A model generated the notes under the pieces. It saw nothing but the letters and a program-made list of their open reading frames with translations. It searched no databases and was not told the origin of the DNA. The position numbers were made by a program, and so were the translations under genes. A DNA stretch of 64,000 bases from Cymbomonas tetramitiformis (lineage: Eukaryota > Chlorophyta > Pyramimonadophyceae > Pyramimonadales > Pyramimonadaceae), in assembly GCA_001247695.2 (NCBI GenBank), contig LGRX02025776.1, positions 1-64,000 on the forward strand, in the 5' to 3' direction. Of this stretch, positions 43,653 to 54,609 are shown one piece after another; positions within the stretch are counted from its first letter, which is position 1, and each line of letters begins with the position of its first letter.

Positions 43653-44060
43653 GATCGGTGTCGGATCGGCGCAGCTCTATTTCTTTACGGTGTAAATCCT
43701 GTCAGTGTCGGTGTAGAGCTCTTTTTGGAACCGATGACGGGTTCGGGATCGGATCAGGTACCTTCCCTCGATCCGAAGTAACGGATACTCGCGGTGCAGC
43801 TGAAAATTTAACGGTGTCGGATCATTTACGGATAGGATCCGACACCGATGTCGACACTGCTATTTACTATTTACTATTGTACTGACGATCCGGCATTGGG
43901 AATACTTATTTAAAACTTGTTGCCCTATTGGTCACACTCCATTGCGGCGAGTTATTTATTTTATGCCAATTGTATACGCTTCACGATTTGCGACCCAAAT
44001 AATTAATTAATTATAAAATCAATAATGAAGACACAGTACTCCTACCCTGGACACGGGCTT

Positions 44061-44312
44061 TGATGGAGAACCTGAAATATATATATCATATATATATATA
44101 TATATATATAGGCAGGTTGTACTCCAAGAACTGTCGGGCACTCGCAGAGACATACGGAGACTAAGATGAGATAATAAAATAACTTAGGTGTTTTATTATC
44201 GGACGGGACTGACGGCAGGCAAGATGCAAATGACACTACACGGCGAGGGGTGACACAGGAAGAGACAGTCACCCCCATTTTATGGGGGGGGCGAAAGTCT
44301 GTCTCCCCATGA
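44061..44312 (-). repeat. 3' LTR of the small LTR element
   Basis: Near-identical to 45,690-45,931; longer by extra TA units near 44,090-44,110 and one extra G in the poly-G run. Confidence 0.88.
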
Positions 44313-45689
44313 CACTACCTCACCCTGAAGGTGTGAGGTGCCACGATGCCAACTTGCCAGGCCAGGCCTAAGATCCTACGGCAAGCACAAAGGCGAAACC
44401 CTAAGGAAACATACATCTTGTGAGACCCAAAGGGGTCTTTCTCAACCCAACTAGTGTGGCTCAGCCCGCGTTGGTCTCTAGATGCGTGCTCTAGGGGCTT
44501 ACGCCCATGCATGTGCTGTGGGGATGACTACTCCCACAGGCCAGCCGGCGAATCTAGCCCCAGCAATCGAGGGTGGACGGCGGCGTAGCTCACGATGGTG
44601 AAACGAAGTCGAGCGCCGCCAAGACGTTGTCATCCAACGCCCACGCGATGCGGTGCGACGATGCGTGGCACCAACAGAGCGAGTGCGGGGACGTGGACAC
44701 CCCGGGGGGGGGGCGAAGGTGGAAAATGCGATGTGGCTCCACTCTGCCGCACGCAAGTGCGAAAGCAGAGAGGAAAAGCGGCGGGATGAGGGCTGCAACA
44801 CCACCAAACACCACCAGGCAGTGGCCAAGGGGCACGCAGGGTGGAGGGAAGAGTGGAGGATGCTGCGGGGTGAGCTCGTAGTGGTCAAAGCTCATGTCGA
44901 CGATGGGGTTGATGGACTCGATTTTGGTGTCTGGTGCATAAGCATCCACCACCAGACACCACCAGATCGTAGCCAGGGGTAAGTTCTCGTAGTCGAATCA
45001 CCTGCAGCGCGGAGGCAACTGCAGAAATGCGCGAGCGCTGACGATACGAAGCCATGGCCGCTGTAAGCTGGAAAATCTGGAGCCCAATACTTAGGGTTCC
45101 CAAACGAAAACGTAACTTTCGCCAAAAATAACCAAATCGAACGATGAAAAAGTCAATTTGGGGTAGATTTCGACGAGGAACACGGCGGTGAGGTCAAAAG
45201 CGTCGTGCGGTAAGCCAATTTTCCGGCAGCAGAGGTGCTGCTGGCCAGAGTGTTGAAGGCGTAGATGTTGGTATAAGAGGTTGGATAATAAAAAAACGGT
45301 CGTCTCCGGAGCACGAAGCCAGAAGGTGTGCAATAGGAAAACGGCTAAAGATGTCGGAAATAAAAGATGCCGTGACGTCGGTGCTGCCGCTGTTGTGCGT
45401 AGTGCAATACGGCTGATGTCGGAATGCCTGCGTTGCTGAAAGCTGATAACTGTGCTAAAAGTGAAGGCGTAGATGTCGGAAGCAACCGTCGTAAAATCAC
45501 GTCGGAAAATCACGTCGGAAGCAGATGTCGGAATTAGATGTCGGAAGATGTCGGTTGCTTAGATGTCGAAAGCGCGTCACGGCTGATGTCGGTACTAAAA
45601 AGATGTCGGTTAGAATCACAGGGCGTGAAGCGATCTTGTCAACGAGTCAACGAGGTACGTAAAAATAAGCGTGTAAGGGCACCATAACC

Positions 45690-45931
45690 TTATGGAGAAC
45701 CTGAAATATATATATATCATATATATATATACGCAAGTTGTACTCCAAGAACTGTCGGGCACTCGCAGAGACATACGGAGACTAAGATGAGATAATAAAA
45801 TAACTTAGGTGTTTTATTATCGGACGGAACTGACGGCAGGCAAGATGCAAGTGACACTACACGGCGAGGGGTGACACAGGAAGAGACAGTCACCCCCATT
45901 TTATGGGGGGCGAAAGTCTGTCTCCCCATGA
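45690..45931 (-). repeat. 5' LTR of the small LTR element
   Basis: Partner of 44,061-44,312; one mismatch in the terminal TGATGG (TTATGG here). Confidence 0.88.
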
Positions 45932-46701
45932 GGCTTCCAGGAGGATGACTCCGGCGGTCTTTTCGACGCTGCAACAGCAGAATTTTTGCCGCCAACATTT
46001 ATTTCGACTGGTAATGCTTCGCTCTCTTCAGGGCGCGTTGACCCAGTTCACGATGACAACGACGATGATGAGTCCTACCCCTACCCCTACCCTTCCGACG
46101 ATCACGATGGGCACGACTCTGGTGGTGCTTACGAGGACGAGGCTGACCACTCCGATTACGGTTCTGGTGACCACTACGACTCTGGGTCTGGTGGTGCTAG
46201 CGGCAGCTCATACGGGGGTTATTCTTCTGGTTCATCTTAATTTCTAAACGGACAGGCAGGGCTTTTACTTCGGTGTTTCGACCACTAGCTGAGTTGGGAT
46301 TGTCTTCGTATATCCTAGATTCTCGTTCTGACCACTTGCGGATAGCTTGCCCCAGTAAGTCGAACCTTTAGGCATTTAAGTCCTCTCAATTTTGTTCGCA
46401 GTTGATGGCTACAAGCTAAGCCGACAGGCAGCTCCGATCTTGGTTATTTTCTTCACGTCCCATGAGCAGACAGGCGGCATTGTATTAGCTGCTGACCACT
46501 AGCCGGCAGGAATTTGCCTTAGAAACCTTTCCGTGTGAGCTGAGCTGACTAGCTAAGTGTTTACCCAACATCCTCTGTTCATTTATTTTCACTTGTGATC
46601 ATGACTAGCTACGCGACTTATAACATTCTCATTAGATGTAAACTCTAGTAGCTAGGGTGGTGACTTTCACAAGCTGTAGATTCACCTCAGACGAGGTGGT
46701 G

Positions 46702-46865
46702 TGCTGGAATTGGCACAGTGACATGTTCGTACTGTCACGTGTCATATCCAGTGTGTCATCTTCGGTGACTCTGCTTGTGTCAGTCAGGGTATTTATTACC
46801 TTATGTTATCTATTATTGAGTTCGTTCTATCTCGCCGGGAGCGTTCTCCCCGTGGCTGCTGTACT
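46702..46865 (+). repeat. 3' LTR of element C, truncated
   Basis: Matches 40,536-40,700 with a few substitutions and stops at GTACT, about ten bases before the expected CA end. It is directly joined to the duplicated CACTA-2 array. Confidence 0.8.
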
Positions 46866-47123
46866 GTGACTGTTGTTGTACTGTCGTGCTGGTGACTAGT
46901 GCCTCTGTCCGTGCGTGTGGACACCATGTGGACATGTTTTCTGTCCATACGGTGTCCATACGGTGGTCCATACGGCGTCCATACGAAATCCTTACGGTGT
47001 CCATGGGACATTTTCATATGGACACCACAATTACGCGTCGTCCATATGGTTCTTACATATGCATCAAGGTTTCGCCAGAAATCTGTTCATATTGTCCATC
47101 AGGGCTCTATATCGGGTTGGTTT

Positions 47124-47319
47124 TGTGGGATATATAGTGCTGACTATATATTGAGGTGGTGAGAATACAGAATGCTTACACTTAAGATAACATAAGAAGT
47201 GCCGTTAGATTGAGTGTCGCTCGGCTTAAGCCGGAGACCCTAAACCTGTGACAGCCGTACTGTACGGAGTACTAGTACAGACAGAGGACTGTGACACACA
47301 CGGGGTGTCACATCCAGCA
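47124..47319 (-). repeat. 3' LTR of TR-GAG-2
   Basis: Nearly identical to 53,534-53,729; starts TGCTGGATG on the minus strand and ends CCCACA. Confidence 0.92.
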
Positions 47320-49167
47320 CACCACCCTGTACTATTACGGAGGAAGAGTTAGGGTGGAACAGGCAGATTGTTAGGTGAAACAAAACATACCATCTCAAGC
47401 GGTGGAAACAAATTTCTAGCGGGGGCCTGTGCTCTTGGCCAGGGCGGTCCCAAATCCCTAGCTAGCACTACACACTGAAGGCTGCTGTGCCCGTGGTACA
47501 GATCTAGTGGTGCTACTAGGCTTCTGACAGCAACTCTAGCCACCTTGAAAGTGGTCCACAGAGCAGAGTTCACAAAGATTGTAGTTGTTGTAGTTCTCAA
47601 ATTGGAAGTCCAGACTGTAGATGCCGAAGCCGTCAGAGTCCAGATTGAAGATGTTGTAGAAGTCAGCCGGTCCAGTGTCCAGAAGGTCGGTGTCAGCGAA
47701 GTAGCCCACTGTGCCATTCTGATAACCAGAGTAGTCACCGTACACCACCGACGGCGGAGCAATCTCCACATCACAAAGTGCAGTGGCGGTGACGGTGTCG
47801 ATCATGGCGATGCTCACACACAGAAACAAAGCAGGGATAGCTGCTGCCGTGAGGAATGTGCCGTTTGAAGGTGCCCGTACACCACCAACCCGTGGAGCGG
47901 GTGGCGGGACGGCATCATGCAAGTCCCCGTCGTCAGACTCCGTGTCGGCCACGCTGGCCGAATCATGCGTGGAAGAAATGTACGGAGGCAGGGGGTTGAA
48001 GGATTTAAGGGAGACCTGCGTCTCGGGCTCGAAGAAGCCCAATTTCACAGACGACATGCTGTCCATAAAAGACTGTTCGAAGGACGGCTCACCGTCAACG
48101 AACTGCTTTGGGTAAATCAACGCGTCGCTCTCGGTCTCAACCGTCACTTCCGGTTCATGCTCTACAACGGCATCGTCGATCACGGAGGGTGTGGCCGAAC
48201 CGAAGTGGACCATTGGAAAGTGCTGAGTGTCGGACTCAGCGCCACCAGCCACCTGCTTGAGCTCACGGAGAGCGGTGCGTGCTTCGTGCACGCGGGTAGC
48301 AAGGAGTGAGGGTTGGGTGGGCGTCAATCCCGCGTACTGTGCTCGGAGGCCCACGTCAAAGTCCTCGGAGAACGTGAAGGGCTCCTCGTCTTGCCGAACC
48401 AAGGGATGGTCATGTTGTGCACAGAGTCGAGCAAAGGCCGTGTCGTCTCCAGTGTCGAACGCTGTCTGGAAGGCGGACACGAGACCGTCGGCGTCGTCGG
48501 CTTGCTCAATCACGCACTTGTCGCACTCGATGTCGGCGGTGGGACAATTCGCGGAGTCATGCCAAAATCCCGGAGGGCATCGGACACACTCCGGAACGAA
48601 GGCCTTGGAGACGACGTGGAAGGAGACGGAGTGCATGCCGAAACTCTTCTTGTCGTTGTTGCGGCGTCGGTCGCCTTGTTGCCAATTCCCGCCCTTGGGA
48701 AGGGGCGAAGCGGCAAAGCGGTGTCCCCAATCACGCTTTCGGCCGTGAAACTTCCCATCTCCCCGACGGTTCTGGCGGTCACGCCAGGAGGAAGGCGGAA
48801 AGTGCACACCTGGTTTGCCCGTAGGCTTGCCCGTAGCCGGTGCCGGCCACCTAGTCGTCGGCTCGTCGTGCGCGTCCTCGTCGGAGAGCGTTGCAAGAAC
48901 CTTGTTGGCGGCGTCGATGTGAAACTGGAAGTCTCGAATCAGGGCCTTCACGTCAACGTCGGACGGTTGGCCAGAATACAGGATGTTCTTGTCCGTGAGG
49001 GGCACGTGCTTCCGCTTGCCGGCGTTGGCGTCTCAAATCTCGAGGACGTGGGCGTAGATGTCCTCAAGCTCGACCTTGGCCATCTCAACGTCGAGACGAA
49101 GGGGGGTAATCACCTTGTCGTAGAACTCGGGGTCGAGAGAAGCCAGAAGCTGCTTCTTGGCCATCAT

Positions 49168-49353
49168 TGCTGGAACAGTCACACCGCTTGCTTTGTGACT
49201 CTTCCTATATATAGTAGTGTGTATGACTGTCACCCGAACCCGAACCCTAACTGTTTATGCCCGTTATATCGGGTTAACTTATCAGCTTTAATGCATTCTG
49301 AGAAAACTTATCACTGAGTGAATATATCCCGAGTCCTAGGGGTATATCCAACA
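49168..49353 (+). repeat. 5' LTR of TR-GAG-3
   Basis: TGCTGGAACAGTCACACC ... ATATCCAACA; differs from the 3' LTR by an extra TATA and one substitution, so the insertion is recent. Confidence 0.92.
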
Positions 49354-49743
49354 GGTTTGGCCCCACTCACTCTTTTTTTAGACACTGCGAATTTTAGCCA
49401 TGTCTGGCTAAACAGCGACGCTTGAGATGGAGTGAGGGGCTCCACTAGAGGCGCGGCGGAGCGGTATGGCCTGGTTGATGCCTGGTTGATTGGATTTGCG
49501 GGAGGCTTGTGCACGAGGCGGACTTCATTTTCCTCGCTTCGCGTTGGTTGACGTTGGAAATTTTGGTCGGATCCGACACCACTTTCCTTGGCCGCGTCAC
49601 TCTGCATCCACATGCACGTGGGGAGATTTTTACGCCACGGCTTTCCCTTGTTTTCCTCGACAACCGCATTACGACTTTTGGCCGCCGCTCCTTCCGCACC
49701 TCGTCCCATTTACCCTCACTTCGTCTCTACAGTCTCTTTCACC

Positions 49744-52075
49744 ATGGTTGCGACTAGATTGACCTCAAGTATGGCGTCTCGACGACGCTCTTTAGCTACG
49801 ATTTTCGACTCCGCCGCTGCCCGCAATTCCGTCACGCCGGCTACGCCGGCAACTACTGGTGTTCCGGCTGCGAACTCCGCTCAAGCTGTTTTCTTGGCGG
49901 GTGTTCGCACTCTCACCCGTGAGCGCTTCGACGAGAGCGTGGCGAAGCACGTGATCCGAAAATGTTTCCGTGAGAAGCATGATCGATTCACGGGAACGGA
50001 GTCCAACGCGCAAGTGCTTCTCTCCAAGCTAGTGCCTGCCCTCCAGGAGGCTTTCGAGGCGCAGGATGCTTTGTTTGCGCCGATGTTCGACTTGGAGGAC
50101 TCCGCGTTCGCCGTCCGTCCCGAGGCCAACAAACTTCTTTTTTCAACGCTCGAGCTCATTGTATGTCCCGCCTCTCCAGCGGGTGACTGGCTCGAGGCCT
50201 CTGCGACGTTGCACCCGCTGCACGGCAAGCGAGTCCTTCTGGAGCTCGCACGGCGTCTGCTGGGCTCCGGTGCACCCTTCCAGGGGACATCGGACCTCCT
50301 TGGCGTCCGCTTGAAGGCCCACACCGACCCGTCCGAGTCCATCACGGACTTCAACGCGGCCTTACGGTCTGCCAAGAGACGCAACACTCTCGACGATGAC
50401 GAGGTGAAGGAGCTGTTCCTCGCGGCGCTGGACCCGGGATTCTACGCGCCGGTGGTGTCACGACTCTTCACACACCAGCAGCGGGCGGCCGTGGACCTCC
50501 TCACCATTCAACAATGGGTCCTCGAGTGCTACGCCCGGCACGTTACAGCCGGTACGCACACTGCCTCGTTCACCCTGTCCGCAGCGGCCGTGGCCACTGA
50601 CGGCGACGCCTCGCAGCTGTCCGACCTCACGGCCATCATCCTCGACGTGAAGCGGCAGCTAAAGGTCCTCACGGACAAGGTCAACGGGCGGGGTTTATTT
50701 TACCCCGCGGGCGGACAAGAACAAGATCGGCAACGGGGGAGGCGGCTCCGGTGTTCGTTTTGCAGCAGGTGACCTCCCGACGGGGGGGAACTGGCCGCAG
50801 TCGCATGTGAGGAAGCGCGTTGCTTTCCACAAAGGGAGCGGTGACTTCATCCCGTTCTGCCAAAACTCGACGTGCAAGAAAGACGAGTCGCGGCACTGGC
50901 ACCGTGACTGCCCGAACGGCGGCAAGCATGGAGCTGGGGGAAGCTTCCACAGCTTCTCCCTCGGTGGCATCGAGAACGACTTGCTGGCGGAGCAGTTTCA
51001 GGCGGCCATGGACGAGCACGACGGCGCGCGGTTCGATGCGCTTTGCCTTCTGGCAGGGGGCAAGCCGGAGATGCTCGACGGCGTTTCGGCGTATTCCTTC
51101 GGGATCGAGCCGGAGCGGGAAGACGGTGCGTTGCAGGAATTCCTGCCCTACTGCCAGCCTGCCACCCACATGGGCGGCTTCACGGTCGGTGGTGTCGAGA
51201 GCGGGATCTCGGCTGCCGCTTGCACGCATGTCCGGGAGGACCCACCGCCGGCTCCACCGCCGGCGGCAATCGAGCATGTTTACCCGGACGAGTCGGAGGC
51301 GTCCGACGCCGGTGACATGACGCCGGTAGACCCCATGCACGCGCACGAGCCCGACCTCTGCTTTGCGGACAAGATCGCGCGAATGGGGGGACTCTCGATC
51401 ACGGCTGAGGGCAAGGACTTCGCGATGCGGTACATGCACGCCGAGTCGGAGACCGACTCTTGCGACGGCGACGTGGACGACTCTGCAGCTGGGTGTGACT
51501 CTATTGACGGTGATGATGCGGTCCCGCGCCCTACAGCATCTCGTCCGGGATGCGGTGCACCCCCTTGGGAGGTTGCCCGCTCTTCGGCAATTGCGGTAAT
51601 GCTTTGTGCGTTCTTTTGTGTGTGCACCACCGCGGCGCCACTCGCAACTGCCGCCCCTGGCGGAGCATGTACACCGGACCACATCGGCCTGGAGGTCGGT
51701 TGTGCTGCTGAGACAACCAACAACGAACCTGCATTCACTTTTGCGGCGCCGGCTGCTATTCCGCCGCATCGGCAGACGCGGTATCGAGAGCTGCGACAGG
51801 GGTTCCACACTCTCCGCAATGTCCCGCGGCCGCCATGGCTGTATAATCCCGACCCTGATTATGTTCCACAGTCACCACCTCACCCGCCACCGCCGTACTC
51901 GTCCGATGACGAGGAGCAGAGCTCTGGAGACCATGCGGCTGTGCACGACGATCGACAAAATTCAGATTCCTTTTCTGGCTCCACGAATGATTCACACACG
52001 GCATCGACAACTTCGATTCACGGCACCGTACGTGGCTGTGCGGCGGACTGGCACAGCAGTGCCACCGCCGACTAG
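49744..52075 (+). pseudogene. Gag-like protein with membrane segment (TR-GAG-3), one frameshift
   Basis: MVATRLTSSMASRRRSLATI at 49,744 begins a helical Gag-like region (AKHVIRKCFREKHDRFTG, LLSKLVPALQEAFEAQD, DPSESITDFNAAL) comparable in order to the TR-GAG-1 protein. Near 50,695 the frame shifts by one base within a G/T-rich run. The second frame (ADKNKIGNGGGGSGVRF onward) continues to a stop at 52,075. It holds CQNSTCKKDESRHWHRDC, a knuckle-like Cys/His cluster, then an acidic region and a hydrophobic run SSAIAVMLCAFFCVC near the C-terminus, followed by a Pro/Ser/Asp tail. The single shift in an otherwise intact recent element could be a true mutation or programmed frameshifting; I favour mutation because no slippery site plus structure is obvious. 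Confidence 0.7.
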
Positions 52076-52297
52076 TGGCTAGGAGGTTAATCATGCCGCT
52101 CCTGCACAGTGAGATTGACCGTAGCTGTATGTGCAGAGGGGTCCGATCACGGACCGGTTTCAGATTTACAACTCTTGAGTGGGAACCGCCCTGCCAGAAA
52201 GGACAGGCCTTCCCTTAGAGCCCAAATTTCCACCGCTGTAGATGGTGTTTGTTCACAGGTTTCACCTTCGGCTAGCCAGTCACCACCCTAGGTGGTG

Positions 52298-52479
52298 TGC
52301 TGGAACAGTCACACCGCTTGCTTTGTGACTCTTCCTATAGTAGTGTGTATGACTGTCACCCGAACCCGAACCCTAACTGTTTATGCCCGTTATATCGGGT
52401 TAACTTATCAGCTTTAATACATTCTGAGAAAACTTATCACTGAGTGAATATATCCCGAGTCCTAGGGGTATATCCAACA
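52298..52479 (+). repeat. 3' LTR of TR-GAG-3
   Basis: Partner of 49,168-49,353, preceded by the purine-rich GGTGGTG. Confidence 0.92.
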
Positions 52480-53533
52480 ATCATGTCGTCGAGTCAGAGG
52501 CCCAGAGGCGCCGTTGCCAATAGCAGTCAGGCATGTGTCGAAATCTTGGATAAGGGGGTCGGGGTCCTTCCTGTCGTCGAAATAAATGGAGCAAAGCTCC
52601 TCGTAATGCTCAAGAGGTCGAACCACGCGAGGGATTAACCTCTTGGTCACCTCCAGAAGGGCACGCTTGCCATCTTGAGGCGAAGCCCGTCCCGAGGTCT
52701 CAACCCAACGCCGCGCGGGTGAGTTAGGAGAAGTCAACGATGTCAAAGTAGAGAAGAGGATGGCATTGAAGATGGCGTTGACCTCCTTTTGCGTGTCCGC
52801 CAAATCAAAAAGAACGGCGTTGTTGGGGTCCTTCTGCTCGAACGCGCGCTGCAAGGACTTCACAATAGATGTCCAGAGCGTGTTACGGCGTACTTCGTCT
52901 CCATGAAAGGTGTCCTCCTTGGAGCCCAAGGCGTCGCGAGAAATTCTCTTGATGATGTCGACGTCCCAAGTGGAATTCTGGACAGCCGCAGCTCGAGTCC
53001 GGTCCGGAGCCGTGAGATTTACAGCTGGAGAATTTGGCGTCGGTCTATAGCGAGACCCGACATCGCGTGAAAAAATCGTGTCTAGTCGAATTCGATTGTT
53101 GGCCCCCAAGGGAGGCGTGACGTGTGAATTTACACTCATGATGAAAATCCAATAGGTGGGAGCGTCGGGGTAGAGGGTCGATGTCGGAGAACACAGAAAA
53201 GCGAGGGTCGAGAGCCGTAAGATGCAGTGTCGGAACGGATAATTAAGGAAACCGTAACTGTGAAATTGTAAGATCGGAACGCGGCGGCCAAGGAATCCCA
53301 CGACAAAAATTGATCAAGTTTCAGTCGAGTAAAATCCAACGCGGACAATACAAATTAATCCAAGGTAGGCGAACGCTGCAGCGATACCAAATTTAATCCG
53401 CCCGTAAACTAGCTCTCGACCGCAACTGCGAAAATCACGACATCAAATTTGGGCCCCCAACGCCCCACCAAGCGGAGTGGCGTAGCCACTCATGCAATCA
53501 AAAGTAGTGGAAGGTGCCTGGCGCACCATAACC

Positions 53534-53729
53534 TGTGGGATATCTAGTGCTGACTATATATTGAGGTGGTGAGAATACAGAATGCTTACACTTAAGATAA
53601 CATAAGAAGTGCCGTTAGATTGAGTGTCGCTCGGCTTAAGCCGGAGACCCTAAACCTGTGACAGCCGTACTGTACGGAGTACTAGTACAGACAGAGGACT
53701 GTGACACACACGGGGTGTCACATCCAGCA
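53534..53729 (-). repeat. 5' LTR of TR-GAG-2
   Basis: Followed on the minus strand by the same GGTTATGGTGCGCCAGG primer-binding-like sequence as TR-GAG-1. Confidence 0.92.
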
Positions 53730-53734
53730 GGTTT

Positions 53735-53944
53735 TTCGGTATCGACACAATCCGATATCCGAAAAACGGCATCGATAATCGGCACAATCGATCAATAATC
53801 GATTACTTGGACATTTATATGTAATTTGTTATAAATCAAATATGGAACACCAAAACCTGCACAATCGATAGTTAGACATTGCAATCCGATAATCGGCGAT
53901 AAATACGATATATCGATAGTATCGGTTATCGGAAACATCGATAT
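53735..53944. repeat. CGAT/ATCGG motif cluster at the left end of the hAT element
   Basis: About 210 bp dense in ATCGAT, TCGATAATCGG and CGATAA in both orientations, directly inside the hAT left end once the nested LTR element is ignored. Likely subterminal transposase-binding repeats. Confidence 0.5.
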
Positions 53945-53970
53945 TGTGAAAACAAACACACAGTGAAGCA

Positions 53971-54609
53971 CTACAAGTCAGCGTCAGTGAAAGCTTTGAT
54001 GAACTGCTTGGGGTTCACACCTGCCGGGACCTCTACTGTGGGTGTAAAGATGAAGTCAGTCTTGTCAAAATCCTCCAGGTCAGGCATCACGTCCCTGACT
54101 AAGGCAGTTAAAATAACCTTGCCGTCGTCAGGGAAGTAACGATGTGCTTCCCGCACTGAAGCGAGCGCTGGACCGCCACAGAGATACTCCAACAACTCCT
54201 TTAGTTAGGAGTTTGTTTGCGTTGGGCATCACTGTGGCGGTGACGTCGTCCAGCCGGAAAGCATGTGCGTAAAGGGTAACCGTGTGAGGCGCGAGGTAAG
54301 CTCTTCAACGAGGGAGTCAAGTAGTGAGCGAGCATTAGACTCGTCAACACAAAACCTCCACTCGTCGATGGCGTCCCCTTTGCCACACAGCTTAGATTTA
54401 ATGCCCCTTACAAGCGCCTCAATCTTCTGGTGGTCATCCAGGAAAGCTGCTGACTCAGAATCAAACTTCTTTTCAGCCGCTGATTGTTGAGACGAAGCTG
54501 CCACTGGTGTGGGCACCAGTTGATCAAATTGCAATTGTCTCTTAGAAGCACCAGCTGGGTGCGCTCTCAATCTTGCTGGAGCCATCAGCTGATACGGTGT
54601 AGAGGCCAT
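53971..54609 (-). pseudogene. Unrecognised protein of the hAT element, frameshifted
   Basis: MASTPYQLMAPARLRAHPAG at 54,609 runs through FLDDHQKIEALVRGIKSKLC and SLLDSLVEELTSRLTRLPF to a frame break near 54,235. It resumes as LLEYLCGGPALASVREAHRY with FDKTDFIFTPTVEVPAG to a stop at 53,971. Moderately helical and charged; no DDE, BED or hATC motif is seen. A 36-bp direct repeat (53,945-53,980 and 55,088-55,123) brackets this gene and its upstream region. Confidence 0.4.

Larger units (their letters stand above)
41547..44036. mobile_element. TA-flanked DNA transposon (Tc1/mariner-like ends), no transposase
   Basis: A 23-bp perfect terminal inverted repeat starts CTGTGTCTTCATTATTG, with TA on both sides (41,545-41,546, 44,037-44,038). 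It restores the host frame when removed. The interior carries a 42-bp minisatellite, a 167-bp repeat and a minus-strand frame (43,086-43,652). TA target use fits the Tc1/mariner group, but no DDE protein is seen. Confidence 0.8.
44061..45931 (-). mobile_element. Gag-less small LTR element (TRIM/LARD type) inside element C
   Basis: LTRs 44,061-44,312 and 45,690-45,931 are direct repeats. The 5-bp duplication GGCTT is exact (44,056-44,060, 45,932-45,936). On the minus strand the LTR starts TCATGGGGAGAC and ends CTCCATCA, not the usual TG start. Inside the 5' LTR follows GGTTATGGTGCCCTTACACG. The interior shares blocks with the element at 56,390-58,466, and no gag frame is evident. Confidence 0.85.
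40932..46240 (+). pseudogene. Gag/accessory-like protein of element C, split by two insertions
   Basis: Begins MALVDVLSDGELHALLLSCV at 40,932 and is helical for about 60 residues. A frame change near 41,315 leads into an acidic Tyr/Asp/Glu-rich part (ESEDESEYPLGYYDESDDD). At 41,545 the TA element intervenes, and at 44,061 the small LTR element. Removing both with single target copies gives a continuous frame (SQLAHT-PTLDTGF-QEDDSGGLFD). It continues to a Gly/Ser/Tyr/Asp-rich end (SGSGGASGSSYGGYSSGSS) with stop at 46,240. No zinc knuckle and no recognised domain. Low-complexity acidic proteins of this type could be assembly or condensate factors, but that is a guess. Confidence 0.55.
40536..46865 (+). 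mobile_element. LTR element C (TGCTGGAATTGG family) with two nested insertions
   Basis: 5' LTR 40,536-40,709, one coding region (40,932-46,240), GAGGTGGTG at 46,693-46,701, and a 3' LTR 46,702-46,865 that lacks its last bases. A TA-flanked element (41,547-44,036) and a small LTR element (44,061-45,931) sit inside the coding region. No pol genes. The left flank CGCAC matches the uninterrupted copy at about 55,729; the right flank is rearranged. Confidence 0.8.
49168..52479 (+). mobile_element. TR-GAG-3: gag-only LTR element nested in TR-GAG-2
   Basis: LTRs 49,168-49,353 and 52,298-52,479, TG...CA ends, 5-bp duplication ATCAT (49,163-49,167, 52,480-52,484). The 5' LTR is followed by GGTTTGGCCCCACTCACTC and the 3' LTR is preceded by CCTAGGTGGTG. 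One gag gene on the plus strand, no pol. It is the youngest layer of the 47-55 kb nest. Confidence 0.92.
47536..53139 (-). pseudogene. Gag-like gene of TR-GAG-2, three disabling changes
   Basis: Starts MSVNSHVTPPLGANNRIRL at 53,139 and closely matches the intact copy at 5806-8088. Disabling changes: four extra bases near 52,490 shift the frame (GPLTRRHD instead of GPLDEMM), TR-GAG-3 is inserted at 49,168-52,479, and a Trp codon has become TGA at about 49,033 (LEI-stop where the intact copy has LEIWDAN). The knuckle CVRCPPGFWHDSANC and the hydrophobic AAAIPALFLCVSIAM are retained in the distal part, which ends at 47,536. Confidence 0.8.
47124..53729 (-). mobile_element. TR-GAG-2: gag-only LTR element nested in the hAT element
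   Basis: LTRs 47,124-47,319 and 53,534-53,729 match those of TR-GAG-1. The 5-bp duplication GGTTT is exact (47,119-47,123, 53,730-53,734). It is split at 49,168-52,479 by another LTR element. The gag gene is the same family as at 5806-8088. Confidence 0.92.

Noticed and set aside
50690..50700. Programmed ribosomal frameshift in the TR-GAG-3 gag
   Set aside because: No clear slippery heptamer followed by structure, and the other gag copies have random frameshifts; a simple indel is more likely.
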